DNA of 64,000 bases, taken from the NCBI RefSeq assembly GCF_900130125.1, contig NZ_FQXY01000008.1:1-64000 (forward strand), given 5' to 3'. The position numbers and the translations under genes were made by a program. Each line of letters begins with the position of its first letter. The first letter of the stretch is position 1. The DNA comes from Bacteroides congonensis. Its GTDB lineage: Bacteria; Bacteroidota; Bacteroidia; Bacteroidales; Bacteroidaceae. The notes beneath the pieces are model-generated. The model did not search any database and had not been told where the DNA came from. It worked only from the letters and a program-made list of their open reading frames with translations. Of this stretch, positions 1 to 8,474 are shown in pieces.

Positions 1-66
1 CAGAGAAGTTAAGCCTCGTCACGCCGATGGTACTGCGTAACAGTGGGAGAGTAGGTAGCCGCCGTT
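1..66 (+). rRNA. 5S ribosomal RNA, 3' part
   Basis: The window opens inside the 3' half of a 5S rRNA: the conserved AGAAGTTAAGCC stretch, then the GGGAGAGTAGGTAGCCGCC end. A strong intrinsic terminator follows at once, so this is the end of an rRNA operon transcribed rightwards. The 5' part lies outside the window, and the exact 3' end is good to a few bases. Confidence 0.9.
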
Positions 67-73
67 TTTAAGA

Positions 74-116
74 AGCCCCTTGATTCAACGAAAGAATCAA
101 GGGGCTTTCTGTTTTT
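74..116 (+). terminator. Intrinsic terminator of the rRNA operon
   Basis: A 13-bp perfect stem, AGCCCCTTGATTC paired with GAATCAAGGGGCT, encloses a 7-base loop and is followed by a T-rich run. It sits directly after the 5S end and closes the rRNA operon. It can also shield the converging minus-strand gene that ends at 216. Confidence 0.9.
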
Positions 117-215
117 ATACATCTCATGGTTCTCGATAAACAAGCAGTGTAAGCAGACCTGCATAAATTATCATGGAAAGATATTATTACCGAAGATGAT
201 GCTAGTTTGTGGATT

Positions 216-1151
216 TCAGCATTTTTGTTTCTTGAATAAGTGCAATAATTGTATCCCTATCCCCATTGTGAGCATACGTTCTTTTTTATTTGCCAATAAG
301 TTTTGGGTCCAGTTAAGTAATCCTCCATCACCTATTTCATGTTCTACCCCATTAATAATAATCTTAGCTTTAATTCTAATGCCGTAGTAATAATTATTAT
401 GTGAATCTGATTTGGCAATACGAATGTCCAAACCCCTATTTTTAGTATAAAATAAGGTATCTGATACCAATTGGCTTTTTTCGTTATATCCTTTGCAGGG
501 TATAATTTCAAAGAATATATTTTCAAACCCAAAGACTTCTTTGCAGACCTTCTGTGTTATGGCTAAATGTTTATGTAATTCAGTTCTTTCAAATTCAAAA
601 CTACCCGTATCCATACCGCACGAGATTAGGCACAAAAGAGGAAAATGAGGTGTAAAATTTGGGTTTGAGAAAACCTGAGTTCTTATAACTCTTGATACAT
701 TACCAAAATTATATGTTTTCTCAGACAGTTCATTACTTTTCTTTAATGAAGCATAATGCAAAGCTATTGCATTTGTCGGGTCGGACTGAACTTCCGTGTT
801 TCTTAGTGCCGTAAGAACTTTTTTTTGATTTACTGTTGCCATTACACTACTTGTACCTAGTTGGGCAACAGGAGATAACTCAATTAATTCATAGTTGTTA
901 TTTGCAATTATTTTACAGCATTCCAATTCTTCCTCTTTAAATTCCAGAAAATCTAATTGTGCAGGTTTAGCCAATTTGTTTTTACTGTATTTGCTCAATA
1001 AGGAAGATGGTGTTTCTTTTGTGGTACGCCTGTCAAACACCTCTAATAGCAAAGAGTTTAACTCTGAACCACTCAATTTGTCGGACAGTATATCAACTAT
1101 TTCATTTAGATTACACCTGCTGATTATATGTTTTATTGCTTCATCTTTCAT
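216..1151 (-). CDS. Uncharacterised 311-aa protein with class II tRNA-synthetase-like traits
   Basis: A soluble 311-residue protein with no signal peptide or membrane segment; function unknown. Residues 186-192 (FEFERTE) and 275-301 (GDGGLLNW, then GIGIQLLHLF) are laid out like motif 2 and motif 3 of histidyl-tRNA-synthetase-type class II folds, GGGRYD followed by GxGxGLERL. The arginine normally found in motif 3 is replaced by leucine/histidine, so normal aminoacylation is unlikely. The middle part (LSPVAQLGTSSVMA, then NTEVQSDPTNA) looks strongly conserved in character. It stands alone, convergent to the rRNA operon. The ATG at 1151 begins the only good reading frame. The gene call is firm, the aminoacyl-synthetase-like reading is an inference from pattern only. 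Confidence 0.8.
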   Translation of the reverse strand: MKDEAIKHIISRCNLNEIVDILSDKLSGSELNSLLLEVFDRRTTKETPSSLLSKYSKNKLAKPAQLDFLEFKEEELECCKIIANNNYELIELSPVAQLGTSSVMATVNQKKVLTALRNTEVQSDPTNAIALHYASLKKSNELSEKTYNFGNVSRVIRTQVFSNPNFTPHFPLLCLISCGMDTGSFEFERTELHKHLAITQKVCKEVFGFENIFFEIIPCKGYNEKSQLVSDTLFYTKNRGLDIRIAKSDSHNNYYYGIRIKAKIIINGVEHEIGDGGLLNWTQNLLANKKERMLTMGIGIQLLHLFKKQKC

Positions 1152-1459
1152 ATATTCATAAATTTTCTCACAAAGATATGCCTATTTATGAGATAATTAA
1201 GTGTAAAAGTGAATCAAAATTCATCGAATTGCATTTCATAGTTCATTCTATATACTTCGTATTTTACTTCATCTTTGAGTATTAAATCTTTTTTAAGACA
1301 TAAAATTACTTTCTTAAAGAACAAAACCCTCTCAGGCTTGTTCTAATAATAGAGTTAAACTTAATAGCTTAAATGATGTGAACAACGGCAAACCTGTGCA
1401 TTTAATTGCTACATTTGTCGTCGAATGTCAAAAGGACAATAATAAACAACTGAAATACA
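1152..1459. other. Intergenic region, nothing recognised
   Basis: An AT-rich 308-bp stretch between two divergent genes. It must hold both promoters, but I see no clear TAnnTTTG box with a correctly spaced upstream TTTG, no RNA gene and no repeat. Confidence 0.5.
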
Positions 1460-1900
1460 ATGAAAGCTTCCCCGAAATTCATATTAGCTTTTCTTCTGCT
1501 GATGCTATCCTTTAGCATAAGTGGAAATGCCGGGAATCCATCTTCCTGTATTTCAGAATGTGCTTCTTCTTGTCAAATCTCCGAATCATCTTCCGGTACC
1601 AATCAACGCTCTTCTGTCAATAGTCATTCTGTGGGTTATGATAACTCTCAGGCTTTGTCTATTTCGGACGTAGAATTGGGCTTTAAGCCGGTAACTGAAT
1701 CAAATGCCAATAACTACCGTCTACGCAGGATCATCGAAATAAATGATTCTTTAAAAGACACTATACATAAGTTCTTCTTGTTAAGAGAAAACTCACTTGT
1801 ATTAGATCAAAGTAAATCTTATTACTCGGATAAGGATCCACATTACTCCATTATCTGTAGCGATTACTATGTATTCGCTCTAAGACGTATCCTTATTTAA
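1460..1900 (+). CDS. Small exported protein of unknown function
   Basis: A 146-residue protein beginning with a lysine then a long hydrophobic stretch (FILAFLLLMLSFSISG, residues 8-23), a plausible Sec signal peptide cut near residue 25. The mature part begins with a serine/cysteine-rich stretch containing four cysteines (CISECASSCQISESSSG, about residues 30-46), which could form disulphides in the periplasm. The rest has no motif I recognise. It lies 160 bp ahead of exbB in the same direction and may or may not share a transcript with it. Confidence 0.6.
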   Translation: MKASPKFILAFLLLMLSFSISGNAGNPSSCISECASSCQISESSSGTNQRSSVNSHSVGYDNSQALSISDVELGFKPVTESNANNYRLRRIIEINDSLKDTIHKFFLLRENSLVLDQSKSYYSDKDPHYSIICSDYYVFALRRILI

Positions 1901-2061
1901 AATTCCAATCTTTTTTCCCGTATTAATTACTTTTTATACTCTGTATGAACTGTGCGCCTTTTTTATGCTTAAAAAGTCGCGGGGTCTGTAGCGCAGTGTA
2001 TTATCTAATCATTTGAAATTTTCTAAATAACTAAAATTAATATCTTAACAAAAAACTTATT

Positions 2062-2865
2062 ATGGAAACTACTAAAAAAACTCAAGTTGTAGGTATAAAG
2101 AATGCCGGTATCGTGATTATCTGCTGTTTTATTCTGGCAGTGTGTATTTACCATTTCCTGTTGGGAAATCCGTCCAACTTTATGAACAATGATCCTAACA
2201 ACCATCCGTTGCCCGGCAACTTTTTGGGTACTATTTACAAAGGTGGTATTATTGTGCCTGTCATTCAGACACTGTTGTTAACCGTACTCGCATTGAGTAT
2301 CGAACGCTATTTTGCTCTCCGATCTGCTTTCGGAAAAGGTTCTTTAGCTAAATTCGTTGCTAATATCAAAGCTGCCCTGGCTGCCGGCGATATTAAGAAA
2401 GCACAGGAAATCTGTGACAAGCAACAAGGTTCTGTGGCTAATGTTGTTACTTCTACTCTTCGCAAATACGACGAGATGGAAAAGAACACTGCTTTGTCCA
2501 AGGAGCAGAAACTGCTGGCCATCCAAAAAGAACTGGAAGAAGCTACCGCACTGGAAATGCCGATGATGCAACAGAATCTTCCGATTATCGCCACCATCAC
2601 CACATTGGGTACATTGATGGGATTGCTCGGTACTGTAATCGGTATGATCCGTTCGTTTGCCGCTCTGTCTGCCGGTGGTGGTGCTGACTCCATGGCCTTG
2701 TCGCAAGGTATTTCCGAGGCTTTGATTAACACTGCTTTCGGTATCTTGACGGGTGCATTGGCTGTTATCTCTTACAACTACTACACTAACAAAATTGATA
2801 AACTGACTTATGGACTCGACGAAGTCGGATTCTCTATCGTGCAAACTTTTGCTGCTACTCATTAA
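2062..2865 (+). CDS. exbB: ExbB/TolQ/MotA-family proton channel subunit
   Basis: This is the inner-membrane ring subunit of a TonB energy-transducing complex: with ExbD it lets protons through and drives TonB. The 267 residues show a membrane segment at about 15-38, a second at about 68-88, a cytoplasmic loop rich in Lys/Glu (95-165), and two C-terminal membrane segments. The last part carries the MotA/TolQ/ExbB signature, seen as TLGTLMGLLGTVIGMI and later ALINTAFGILTGALAVI. It is first in the run exbB-exbD-exbD-tonB. The long periplasmic insert after the first segment is typical of Bacteroidetes versions. In this phylum the complex powers uptake through SusC-type porins. Confidence 0.93.
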   Translation: METTKKTQVVGIKNAGIVIICCFILAVCIYHFLLGNPSNFMNNDPNNHPLPGNFLGTIYKGGIIVPVIQTLLLTVLALSIERYFALRSAFGKGSLAKFVANIKAALAAGDIKKAQEICDKQQGSVANVVTSTLRKYDEMEKNTALSKEQKLLAIQKELEEATALEMPMMQQNLPIIATITTLGTLMGLLGTVIGMIRSFAALSAGGGADSMALSQGISEALINTAFGILTGALAVISYNYYTNKIDKLTYGLDEVGFSIVQTFAATH

Positions 2866-2894
2866 TTCTGCGAACCCTTTAAAATCTATTAATC

Positions 2895-3500
2895 ATGGGT
2901 AGAGCGCAAATTAAAAAGAAAAGTACGTTCATAGATATGACTGCTATGAGTGACGTTACTGTGTTGCTTCTGACCTTCTTTATGTTGACTTCAACATTTG
3001 TGAAGAAAGAACCGGTGCAGGTGAACACTCCGGCTTCCGTATCGGAAATCAAAATCCCGGAGACAAACGTGCTCCAGATTCTGGTAGACCCGAACGGGAA
3101 GATATTTATGAGCCTCGACAAGCAGCAGGATATGCAGGCTGTTTTGGAGAGCATGGGAGAAGAGTATGGCGTCAAGTTTACTCCCGAACAGGAGAAGCGG
3201 TTTACATTGGCTTCTACTTTCGGAGTGCCTATCAGAAGTATGCAGAAATTCCTGGATCTTCCTGAAGAACAGCGGGACAAGATTCTCAAAAACGAAGGGA
3301 TTCCTTGCGATAGTACCGACAATCAGTTCAAGTCATGGGTGCGCAACGCACGTATCGCCAATGCTGACTTGCGTATCGCTATCAAGGCAGATGCTTCAAC
3401 TCCATACTCAGTGATAAAGAACGTTATGAACTCACTTCAGGATTTGCGGGAGAATCGGTATAATCTGATTACTTCTCTCAAAGCGACATCTGAAGAATAA
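2895..3500 (+). CDS. exbD: ExbD-family protein, first copy
   Basis: A 201-residue ExbD/TolR-type subunit. Residues 12-31 hold the single membrane helix preceded by FIDMTAMSDVTVLLLTFFML; the aspartate in SDVTVLL corresponds to the proton-carrying Asp of ExbD. The rest is periplasmic and ends with the ExbD-like segment containing LRIAIKADASTPYSVIKNVM. It starts 29 bp after exbB and is followed 15 bp later by a second exbD, so the complex probably uses two different ExbD proteins. Confidence 0.9.
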   Translation: MGRAQIKKKSTFIDMTAMSDVTVLLLTFFMLTSTFVKKEPVQVNTPASVSEIKIPETNVLQILVDPNGKIFMSLDKQQDMQAVLESMGEEYGVKFTPEQEKRFTLASTFGVPIRSMQKFLDLPEEQRDKILKNEGIPCDSTDNQFKSWVRNARIANADLRIAIKADASTPYSVIKNVMNSLQDLRENRYNLITSLKATSEE

Positions 3501-3515
3501 AAAGGAGGAAACAGA

Positions 3516-4169
3516 ATGAGTGCTGAAGTACAAGAGAGCGGCGGAAAAAATGGAAAGGGCAAACAGAAGAAATTTGCCGTAAGGGTGGACTTCACCCCGA
3601 TGGTGGATATGAATATGTTGCTGATTACTTTCTTCATGCTTTGTACCACCCTGAGCAAACCTCAGACGATGGAGATAAGCATGCCGAGCAACGACAAGAA
3701 TATTACTGAACAACAGAAGAGTATGGTGAAGGCTTCGCAGGCAATTACATTGCTGCTGGGAGCGGATAACAAGCTCTATTATTACGAAGGGGAACCGAAC
3801 TATAAGGATTACACTTCGTTGAAAGAGACGAGTTACACCCCGGACGGAATACGTTCCATACTTCTTCAGAAGAACGCGGCTGCCGTGAACAAAGTGAGAG
3901 CTTTGAAGCAGCAGAAGCTTGACCTCAAGATATCAGAGGAGGAATACCGGAAACAGGTTTCCGAAATTAAGAGCGGAAAAGATACGCCGACCGTGATTAT
4001 CAAGGCGACGGACGATGCTTCTTATATGAATCTGATTGACGCGCTGGACGAAATGCAGATATGCAATATAGGTAAGTATGTGATTACGGACATTGCCGAA
4101 GCGGACGAATTCTTGATTAAGAATTTTGATGCGAAGGGAGCGTTGTCGCAGAATTTGGCCGATAAATGA
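3516..4169 (+). CDS. exbD: ExbD-family protein, second copy
   Basis: A 217-residue second ExbD-like subunit, longer than the classic 140 residues. Near residues 25-45 it has VDFTPMVDMNMLLITFFML, the membrane helix with the key aspartate (MVDMNML). The periplasmic part has an insert rich in Lys/Gln/Glu (about 125-150) before the conserved PTVIIKATDDASYMNLIDAL end. An AAAAGGAGGA stretch lies just before the start codon. The two ExbDs differ clearly in sequence, so this is an old duplication with likely division of labour. Confidence 0.9.
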   Translation: MSAEVQESGGKNGKGKQKKFAVRVDFTPMVDMNMLLITFFMLCTTLSKPQTMEISMPSNDKNITEQQKSMVKASQAITLLLGADNKLYYYEGEPNYKDYTSLKETSYTPDGIRSILLQKNAAAVNKVRALKQQKLDLKISEEEYRKQVSEIKSGKDTPTVIIKATDDASYMNLIDALDEMQICNIGKYVITDIAEADEFLIKNFDAKGALSQNLADK

Positions 4170-4195
4170 TGTAACACCTAAAAAAGAAAAGTAAA

Positions 4196-5011
4196 ATGGC
4201 AAAAATAGATTTGACTTCTTCGGAATGGTGTCAACTGATTTTTGAAGGCAAGAATCAGGCGTATGGCGCTTATAAGATGCGCGCCGATTCAACGAAACGG
4301 CACAATTGGGCTATGTTGGCCGTATTGGTCATCGCATTGATAGGTTTTACAATTCCTACGTTGGTGAAGTTGGCAACCCCGAAACAGAAGGAAGTAATGA
4401 CGGAGGTCACGACCCTGTCGAAACTGGCAGAACCGGAAATCAAGCAGGAAGAGATGAAACGGGTGGAACCTGTTGCGCCTCCCCCGCCTGCATTGAAGAG
4501 TTCTATCAAGTTTACGGCTCCTGTCATCAAGAAGGATGAGGAGGTGCACGAGGATAATGAGATCAAGAGTCAGGAAGAACTGACTTCTACGAAGGTGGCT
4601 ATCTCCATTGCCGACGTGAAAGGGAATGACGAAGCCAACGGTAAGGATATCGCGGACTTGAAGCAAGTGGTGACTCAGGCTGCGCCGGAGCCGGAAAAGG
4701 TGTTCGACATGGTAGAGCAGATGCCTGCTTTCCCGGGTGGACAACAGGAATTGATGTCTTATCTGGGTAAGAATATCAAATATCCGACTATCGCTCAGGA
4801 GAATGGAACGCAAGGGCGTGTCATTATTCAGTTTGTGGTAGAGCGCGACGGTTCTATTTCGGATGTACACGTCGCCCGTGGCGTAGACCCTTATCTGGAT
4901 AAGGAAGCGGTACGCGTGGTAAAGAGTATGCCGAAGTGGATTCCGGGTAAGCAGAATGGTAAAGCGGTGCGTGTGAAGTTCACCGTCCCGGTAATGTTCA
5001 GATTACAATAA
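4196..5011 (+). CDS. tonB: TonB energy transducer
   Basis: A 271-residue TonB. Residues 1-30 match the Bacteroidetes N-terminal pattern (SEWCQLIFEGKNQAYGAYKMR), followed by one membrane helix (about 38-60), a flexible Pro/Glu/Lys-rich spacer (75-150, including RVEPVAPPPPALK), and a full TonB C-terminal domain from about 190 (QGRVIIQFVVERDGSISDV, then the closing VKFTVPVMFRLQ). It spans the periplasm and contacts the TonB boxes of outer-membrane transporters. It follows exbD by 26 bp and precedes a PstS-like gene by 3 bp, so all are co-transcribed. Confidence 0.95.
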   Translation: MAKIDLTSSEWCQLIFEGKNQAYGAYKMRADSTKRHNWAMLAVLVIALIGFTIPTLVKLATPKQKEVMTEVTTLSKLAEPEIKQEEMKRVEPVAPPPPALKSSIKFTAPVIKKDEEVHEDNEIKSQEELTSTKVAISIADVKGNDEANGKDIADLKQVVTQAAPEPEKVFDMVEQMPAFPGGQQELMSYLGKNIKYPTIAQENGTQGRVIIQFVVERDGSISDVHVARGVDPYLDKEAVRVVKSMPKWIPGKQNGKAVRVKFTVPVMFRLQ

Positions 5012-5014
5012 AAG

Positions 5015-5962
5015 ATGATGAAAAGACAATTTTGGCTGATAGGAATCGTTTTGCTGCTGGCATTAAGTGCTTGCCGCTCTAAATCGAAAGAGGGACAGAC
5101 GGATACGTATTCGTCCGGCGTGATAGCTATTGCGGCGGATGCGAGTTTCGAGCCTATCATACAGGAAGAGATTGATGTATTCGAGAGCCTGTATCCTCTG
5201 GCCGGGATTGTCCCTCGCTACACGACGGAAGTGGAAGCGATTAATTTACTTCTGAAAGACAGTGTCCGGTTGGCTGTCGCTACCCGGACGCTGACTGAAG
5301 AAGAGATGAATTCGTTTCACAGCCGTAAGTTCTATCCTCGTGAGATTAAGTTGGCGACCGATGCCCTGGCATTGATTGTGAACCGTGCGAATCCGGATTC
5401 TTTGTTGAGTGTACGCGATTTCCGCCGTATCCTGACGGGAGAAGCGAAGACTTGGAAACAGGTGAACTCCAACTCCGGGCTGAAGGATATTCAGGTGGTA
5501 TTCGACAATAAGAATTCGAGCACCGTACGCTTTGCAATGGATTCTGTATGTGGCGGGAAACCGCTGGCTACGGAGAATGTGAGTGCCTTGAAGACCAATC
5601 AGCAGGTGATAGATTTTGTAGCGAAGAATCCCGCGGCGATAGGGGTGATCGGGGTGAACTGGCTGGGCAACCGCAGTGATACCACGAACCTTTCTTTCAA
5701 GGAAGAAATCAGAGTGATGGCGGTGAGTGCCGGAGATGTGGCGACTCCCGAAAATAGTTATAAACCTTATCAGGCTTATCTGTACTACGGCAACTATCCG
5801 TTGGCACGTCCGATTTATGCAATTCTGAATGATCCCCGCAACGGGCTGCCCTGGGGATTCACTTCTTTTATGACATCCGACAAGGGGCAGCGGATCATAT
5901 TAAAATCCGGACTTGTTCCGGCTACACAGCCGGTGCGTATTGTCCATGTGAAAGACGAATAA
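5015..5962 (+). CDS. PstS-like phosphate-binding lipoprotein
   Basis: A 315-residue periplasmic binding protein of the PstS family. It begins with a lipoprotein signal (LLLALSACRSK, cysteine at about residue 20), then a PBP-like fold with VIAIAADASFEPIIQEEIDVF near the start, the phosphate-loop-like NKNSSTVRFAMD at about 170, and FTSFMTSDKGQRIILKSGL near the end. There are no PstCAB genes here; instead it is tied to exbB-exbD-tonB and a TPR gene. Its role in this operon is unknown, and it may bind an anion as an accessory to the TonB machine. Either of two adjacent ATGs (5015, 5018) may be the start. Confidence 0.85.
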   Translation: MMKRQFWLIGIVLLLALSACRSKSKEGQTDTYSSGVIAIAADASFEPIIQEEIDVFESLYPLAGIVPRYTTEVEAINLLLKDSVRLAVATRTLTEEEMNSFHSRKFYPREIKLATDALALIVNRANPDSLLSVRDFRRILTGEAKTWKQVNSNSGLKDIQVVFDNKNSSTVRFAMDSVCGGKPLATENVSALKTNQQVIDFVAKNPAAIGVIGVNWLGNRSDTTNLSFKEEIRVMAVSAGDVATPENSYKPYQAYLYYGNYPLARPIYAILNDPRNGLPWGFTSFMTSDKGQRIILKSGLVPATQPVRIVHVKDE

Positions 5963-5983
5963 TAACTAAAATTAGAGACTATC

Positions 5984-7450
5984 ATGAAACGAGTACAAAT
6001 GTTTTTAGCTGGAGCGTTTATAGCAGTTGGGTCGCTCTGCGCACAATCATCTGATGCCGAATGGCAGGCAGGTGTCGCGAAATTGAAGGAAACTATTCAG
6101 ACGAATCCGGCACAGGCTGCCGAAGAAGCTGAACATCTGATAAAAGGAAAGAATAAGAAGAATGTGGAACTTCTGGTGGCTGTCGGAGAAGCCTATCTGG
6201 ATGCCGGCAAACTCACCGAAGCGCAGGAGTATGCTGCCCTTGCGCGAAAAGCGGACGGTAAATCGCCTATGGCTTCTGTACTGGAGGGTGACATTGCCGT
6301 GAAACAGAAAAATGCGGGACTTGCTTCTCAAAAGTATGAGGAAGCGATTTATTTTGATCCGAAATGTGCGGATGCTTATCTGAAGTATGCGGATATTTAT
6401 AAGTCGGCAAGCGCGAGTCTTGCCATTGAAAAACTGGAACAATTGAAAGCCCTGGAACCGTCCAACACAGCCGTAGACAAAAAACTTGCCGAGATTTATT
6501 ATTTAAAGAATGATTTTAGTAAAGCGGCGGATGCTTATTCGCGCTTTGCAATGGGCCCGACGGCCACTGAAGAAGATTTAGTGAAGTATGCGTTTGCCTT
6601 GTTCCTGAATCATGACTTTGCCAAATCGCTCGAAGTGGCTAACATGGGTTTGCGGAAGAATCCCCGTCACGCTGCGTTCAACCGGTTGGCGATGTATAAT
6701 TATACGGATCTGAAGCGTTTTGACGAAGCGATAAAGGCTGCGGATATTTTCTTTAATGAATGTGACAAAGCCGATTATTCGTATTTGGACTATATGTATT
6801 ACGGGCATCTGCTGGAAGACTTGAAGAAGTATGACGATGCAGTAGTGCAGTATGAAAAGGCGGTTGAAATGGAACCGACGAAGACGGAGCTTTACAAGAA
6901 CATCTCTGCTGCTTACGAGCAGAAGAATGATTATAAGAAAGCGATCGGTGCTTACCATAAATATTATTCCTCTCTTGATAAAGAAAAACAGACTCCGGAT
7001 TTACAATTCCAGTTTGGCAGACTTTATTATGGAGCGGGTACGCAACCTGATTCGTTAACAATCACTGTCGATGAGCGCAAACAGGCTCTGGCATCTGCCG
7101 ATTCTGTTTTCCAGGCCATCGCAGTAGCGGCACCGGACAGCTATCTGGGTAATTTCTGGCGGGCACGTGCCAATTCGGCACTCGACCCCGAAACAACCCT
7201 GGGACTGGCGAAACCTTTCTATGAGGAAGTGGCTACTTTATTGGAAAGTAAAAACGACCCTCATTACAATGCTGCTTTGATTGAATGTTACAGTTATCTT
7301 GGATACTATTATTTGCTAGCCATCGAAAACCCGGCACTGAAAGCCGAAGCGAAGGCGAACAAAGATACATCCAGGGATTACTGGAGCAAAATTCTGGCTA
7401 TAGACCCCACTAATGCTACTGCTAAAAGGGCATTGGATGGCATCAAATAG
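5984..7450 (+). CDS. Exported tetratricopeptide-repeat protein
   Basis: A 488-residue protein with a signal peptide (MKRVQMFLAGAFIAVGSLCAQS, cleaved after about residue 21) and TPR repeats through most of the length, for example AGKLTEAQEYAALARKADG, KNDFSKAADAYSRFA, LKKYDDAVVQYEKAVEMEP and KNDYKKAIGAYHKYY. Such proteins are scaffolds; this one probably works in the periplasm. It is last in the exbB-exbD-exbD-tonB-pstS-like operon, 21 bp after the lipoprotein, and a terminator follows 28 bp later, so it marks the operon end. Confidence 0.88.
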   Translation: MKRVQMFLAGAFIAVGSLCAQSSDAEWQAGVAKLKETIQTNPAQAAEEAEHLIKGKNKKNVELLVAVGEAYLDAGKLTEAQEYAALARKADGKSPMASVLEGDIAVKQKNAGLASQKYEEAIYFDPKCADAYLKYADIYKSASASLAIEKLEQLKALEPSNTAVDKKLAEIYYLKNDFSKAADAYSRFAMGPTATEEDLVKYAFALFLNHDFAKSLEVANMGLRKNPRHAAFNRLAMYNYTDLKRFDEAIKAADIFFNECDKADYSYLDYMYYGHLLEDLKKYDDAVVQYEKAVEMEPTKTELYKNISAAYEQKNDYKKAIGAYHKYYSSLDKEKQTPDLQFQFGRLYYGAGTQPDSLTITVDERKQALASADSVFQAIAVAAPDSYLGNFWRARANSALDPETTLGLAKPFYEEVATLLESKNDPHYNAALIECYSYLGYYYLLAIENPALKAEAKANKDTSRDYWSKILAIDPTNATAKRALDGIK

Positions 7451-7477
7451 TGAATAATTTTAGTTGTTTGTCGTGAC

Positions 7478-7516
7478 AGGAGAAGTGGAGAGTGATCTTA
7501 GCTTCTCCTTTTTTTG
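7478..7516 (+). terminator. Intrinsic terminator of the TonB operon
   Basis: AGGAGAAG at 7478-7485 pairs with CTTCTCCT at 7502-7509, followed by seven or more T residues. It lies 28 bp after the TPR gene stop codon. The loop is rather long (16 bases), but the position and T-run make the call good. Confidence 0.75.
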
Positions 7517-7536
7517 CATTTTTTTCTGCTTTTCTA

Positions 7537-7566
7537 TTGCTTTATTCAAAAGATTACCTACTTTTG
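7537..7566 (+). promoter_or_regulatory. Bacteroides-type promoter for the ABC exporter operon
   Basis: TACTTTTG at 7559-7566 fits the Bacteroides -7 box TAnnTTTG, and TTG at 7537-7539 lies 19 bases upstream, the spacing expected for the -33 box. The ABC transporter ATG at 7623 lies 57 bp downstream, after the TonB-operon terminator. Confidence 0.65.
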
Positions 7567-7622
7567 CAGTGTACTATTATACTAATACACTAGAATTGAC
7601 TAATTCATTAAACAAAAGTACT

Positions 7623-8468
7623 ATGATTGCAGTAGAAAATCTTTCATTTACTTATCGTAAATCGAATCGGGCGGTGCTCCGCGACTTTTCTCTTTCATTC
7701 GAATCGGGCAGGGTATATGGACTGCTGGGAAAGAATGGAGCCGGAAAGTCTACTCTTCTTTATCTGATGTCCGGGCTGTTGATGCCTAAAAGTGGCAGGG
7801 TGATGTTCCACGATACGGATGTGCGTCGCCGGTTGCCGGTCACTTTGCAGGATATGTTTCTGGTTCCGGAGGAATTTGAATTGCCTTCGGTATCCTTGGT
7901 CAGCTATGTGGAGCTGAACAGTCCCTTCTATCCCCGTTTTAGTAAGGAGGATATGATTAAGTACCTTCATTGTTTCGAGATGGATATTGATATTGATCTC
8001 GGGGCGTTGTCTATGGGACAGAAGAAGAAGGTGTTCATGAGTTTCGCGCTTGCGACGAATACTTCGCTGCTCTTGATGGACGAGCCGACCAATGGGTTGG
8101 ATATTCCCGGAAAGAGCCAGTTCCGCAAGTTTATCGCGTCGGGCATGTCGGATGGAAAGACGATTGTGATTTCTACGCATCAGGTTCGTGATATAGATAA
8201 GGTGCTCGATCATGTGTTGATTATGGATGAGAGTCGTGTGTTGCTCGATGAATCGACAAGTGAAATCTGTGAGAAACTTTACTTTGTGGAGAGTGACGAC
8301 CGCGAGTTGGCAAAGACTGCTCTTTTTGCTATTCCTACGATTCAAGGTAACCATCTGATACTTCCCAATGTGGAAAAGGAAGAGTCGGAGATTAACCTGG
8401 AACTTCTGTTTAATGCTACGTTGGCCGCTCCCGAAGAGATAGCCCGATTGTTTCACGCTCAAAAATAA
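7623..8468 (+). CDS. ABC transporter ATP-binding protein
   Basis: A 281-residue ATPase of an export-type ABC transporter. The Walker A is GLLGKNGAGKST (about residues 34-45), the signature is a variant SMGQKKK, the Walker B is LLLMDEPTNGLD, and the switch histidine is in VISTHQ. A C-terminal extension of about 75 residues follows the ATPase core. The frame is open upstream to a TTG at 7464, but that part overlaps the terminator and promoter, and MIAVENLSFTYRKS is a normal N-terminus, so I start at the ATG 7623. It pairs with the permease 6 bp downstream and the GntR gene. Confidence 0.9.
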   Translation: MIAVENLSFTYRKSNRAVLRDFSLSFESGRVYGLLGKNGAGKSTLLYLMSGLLMPKSGRVMFHDTDVRRRLPVTLQDMFLVPEEFELPSVSLVSYVELNSPFYPRFSKEDMIKYLHCFEMDIDIDLGALSMGQKKKVFMSFALATNTSLLLMDEPTNGLDIPGKSQFRKFIASGMSDGKTIVISTHQVRDIDKVLDHVLIMDESRVLLDESTSEICEKLYFVESDDRELAKTALFAIPTIQGNHLILPNVEKEESEINLELLFNATLAAPEEIARLFHAQK

Positions 8469-8474
8469 AAGACG

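Noticed and set aside
7464..7622. N-terminal extension of the ABC ATPase from a TTG
   Set aside because: It overlaps a terminator and a good promoter, and the ATG at 7623 gives a normal ATPase N-terminus.
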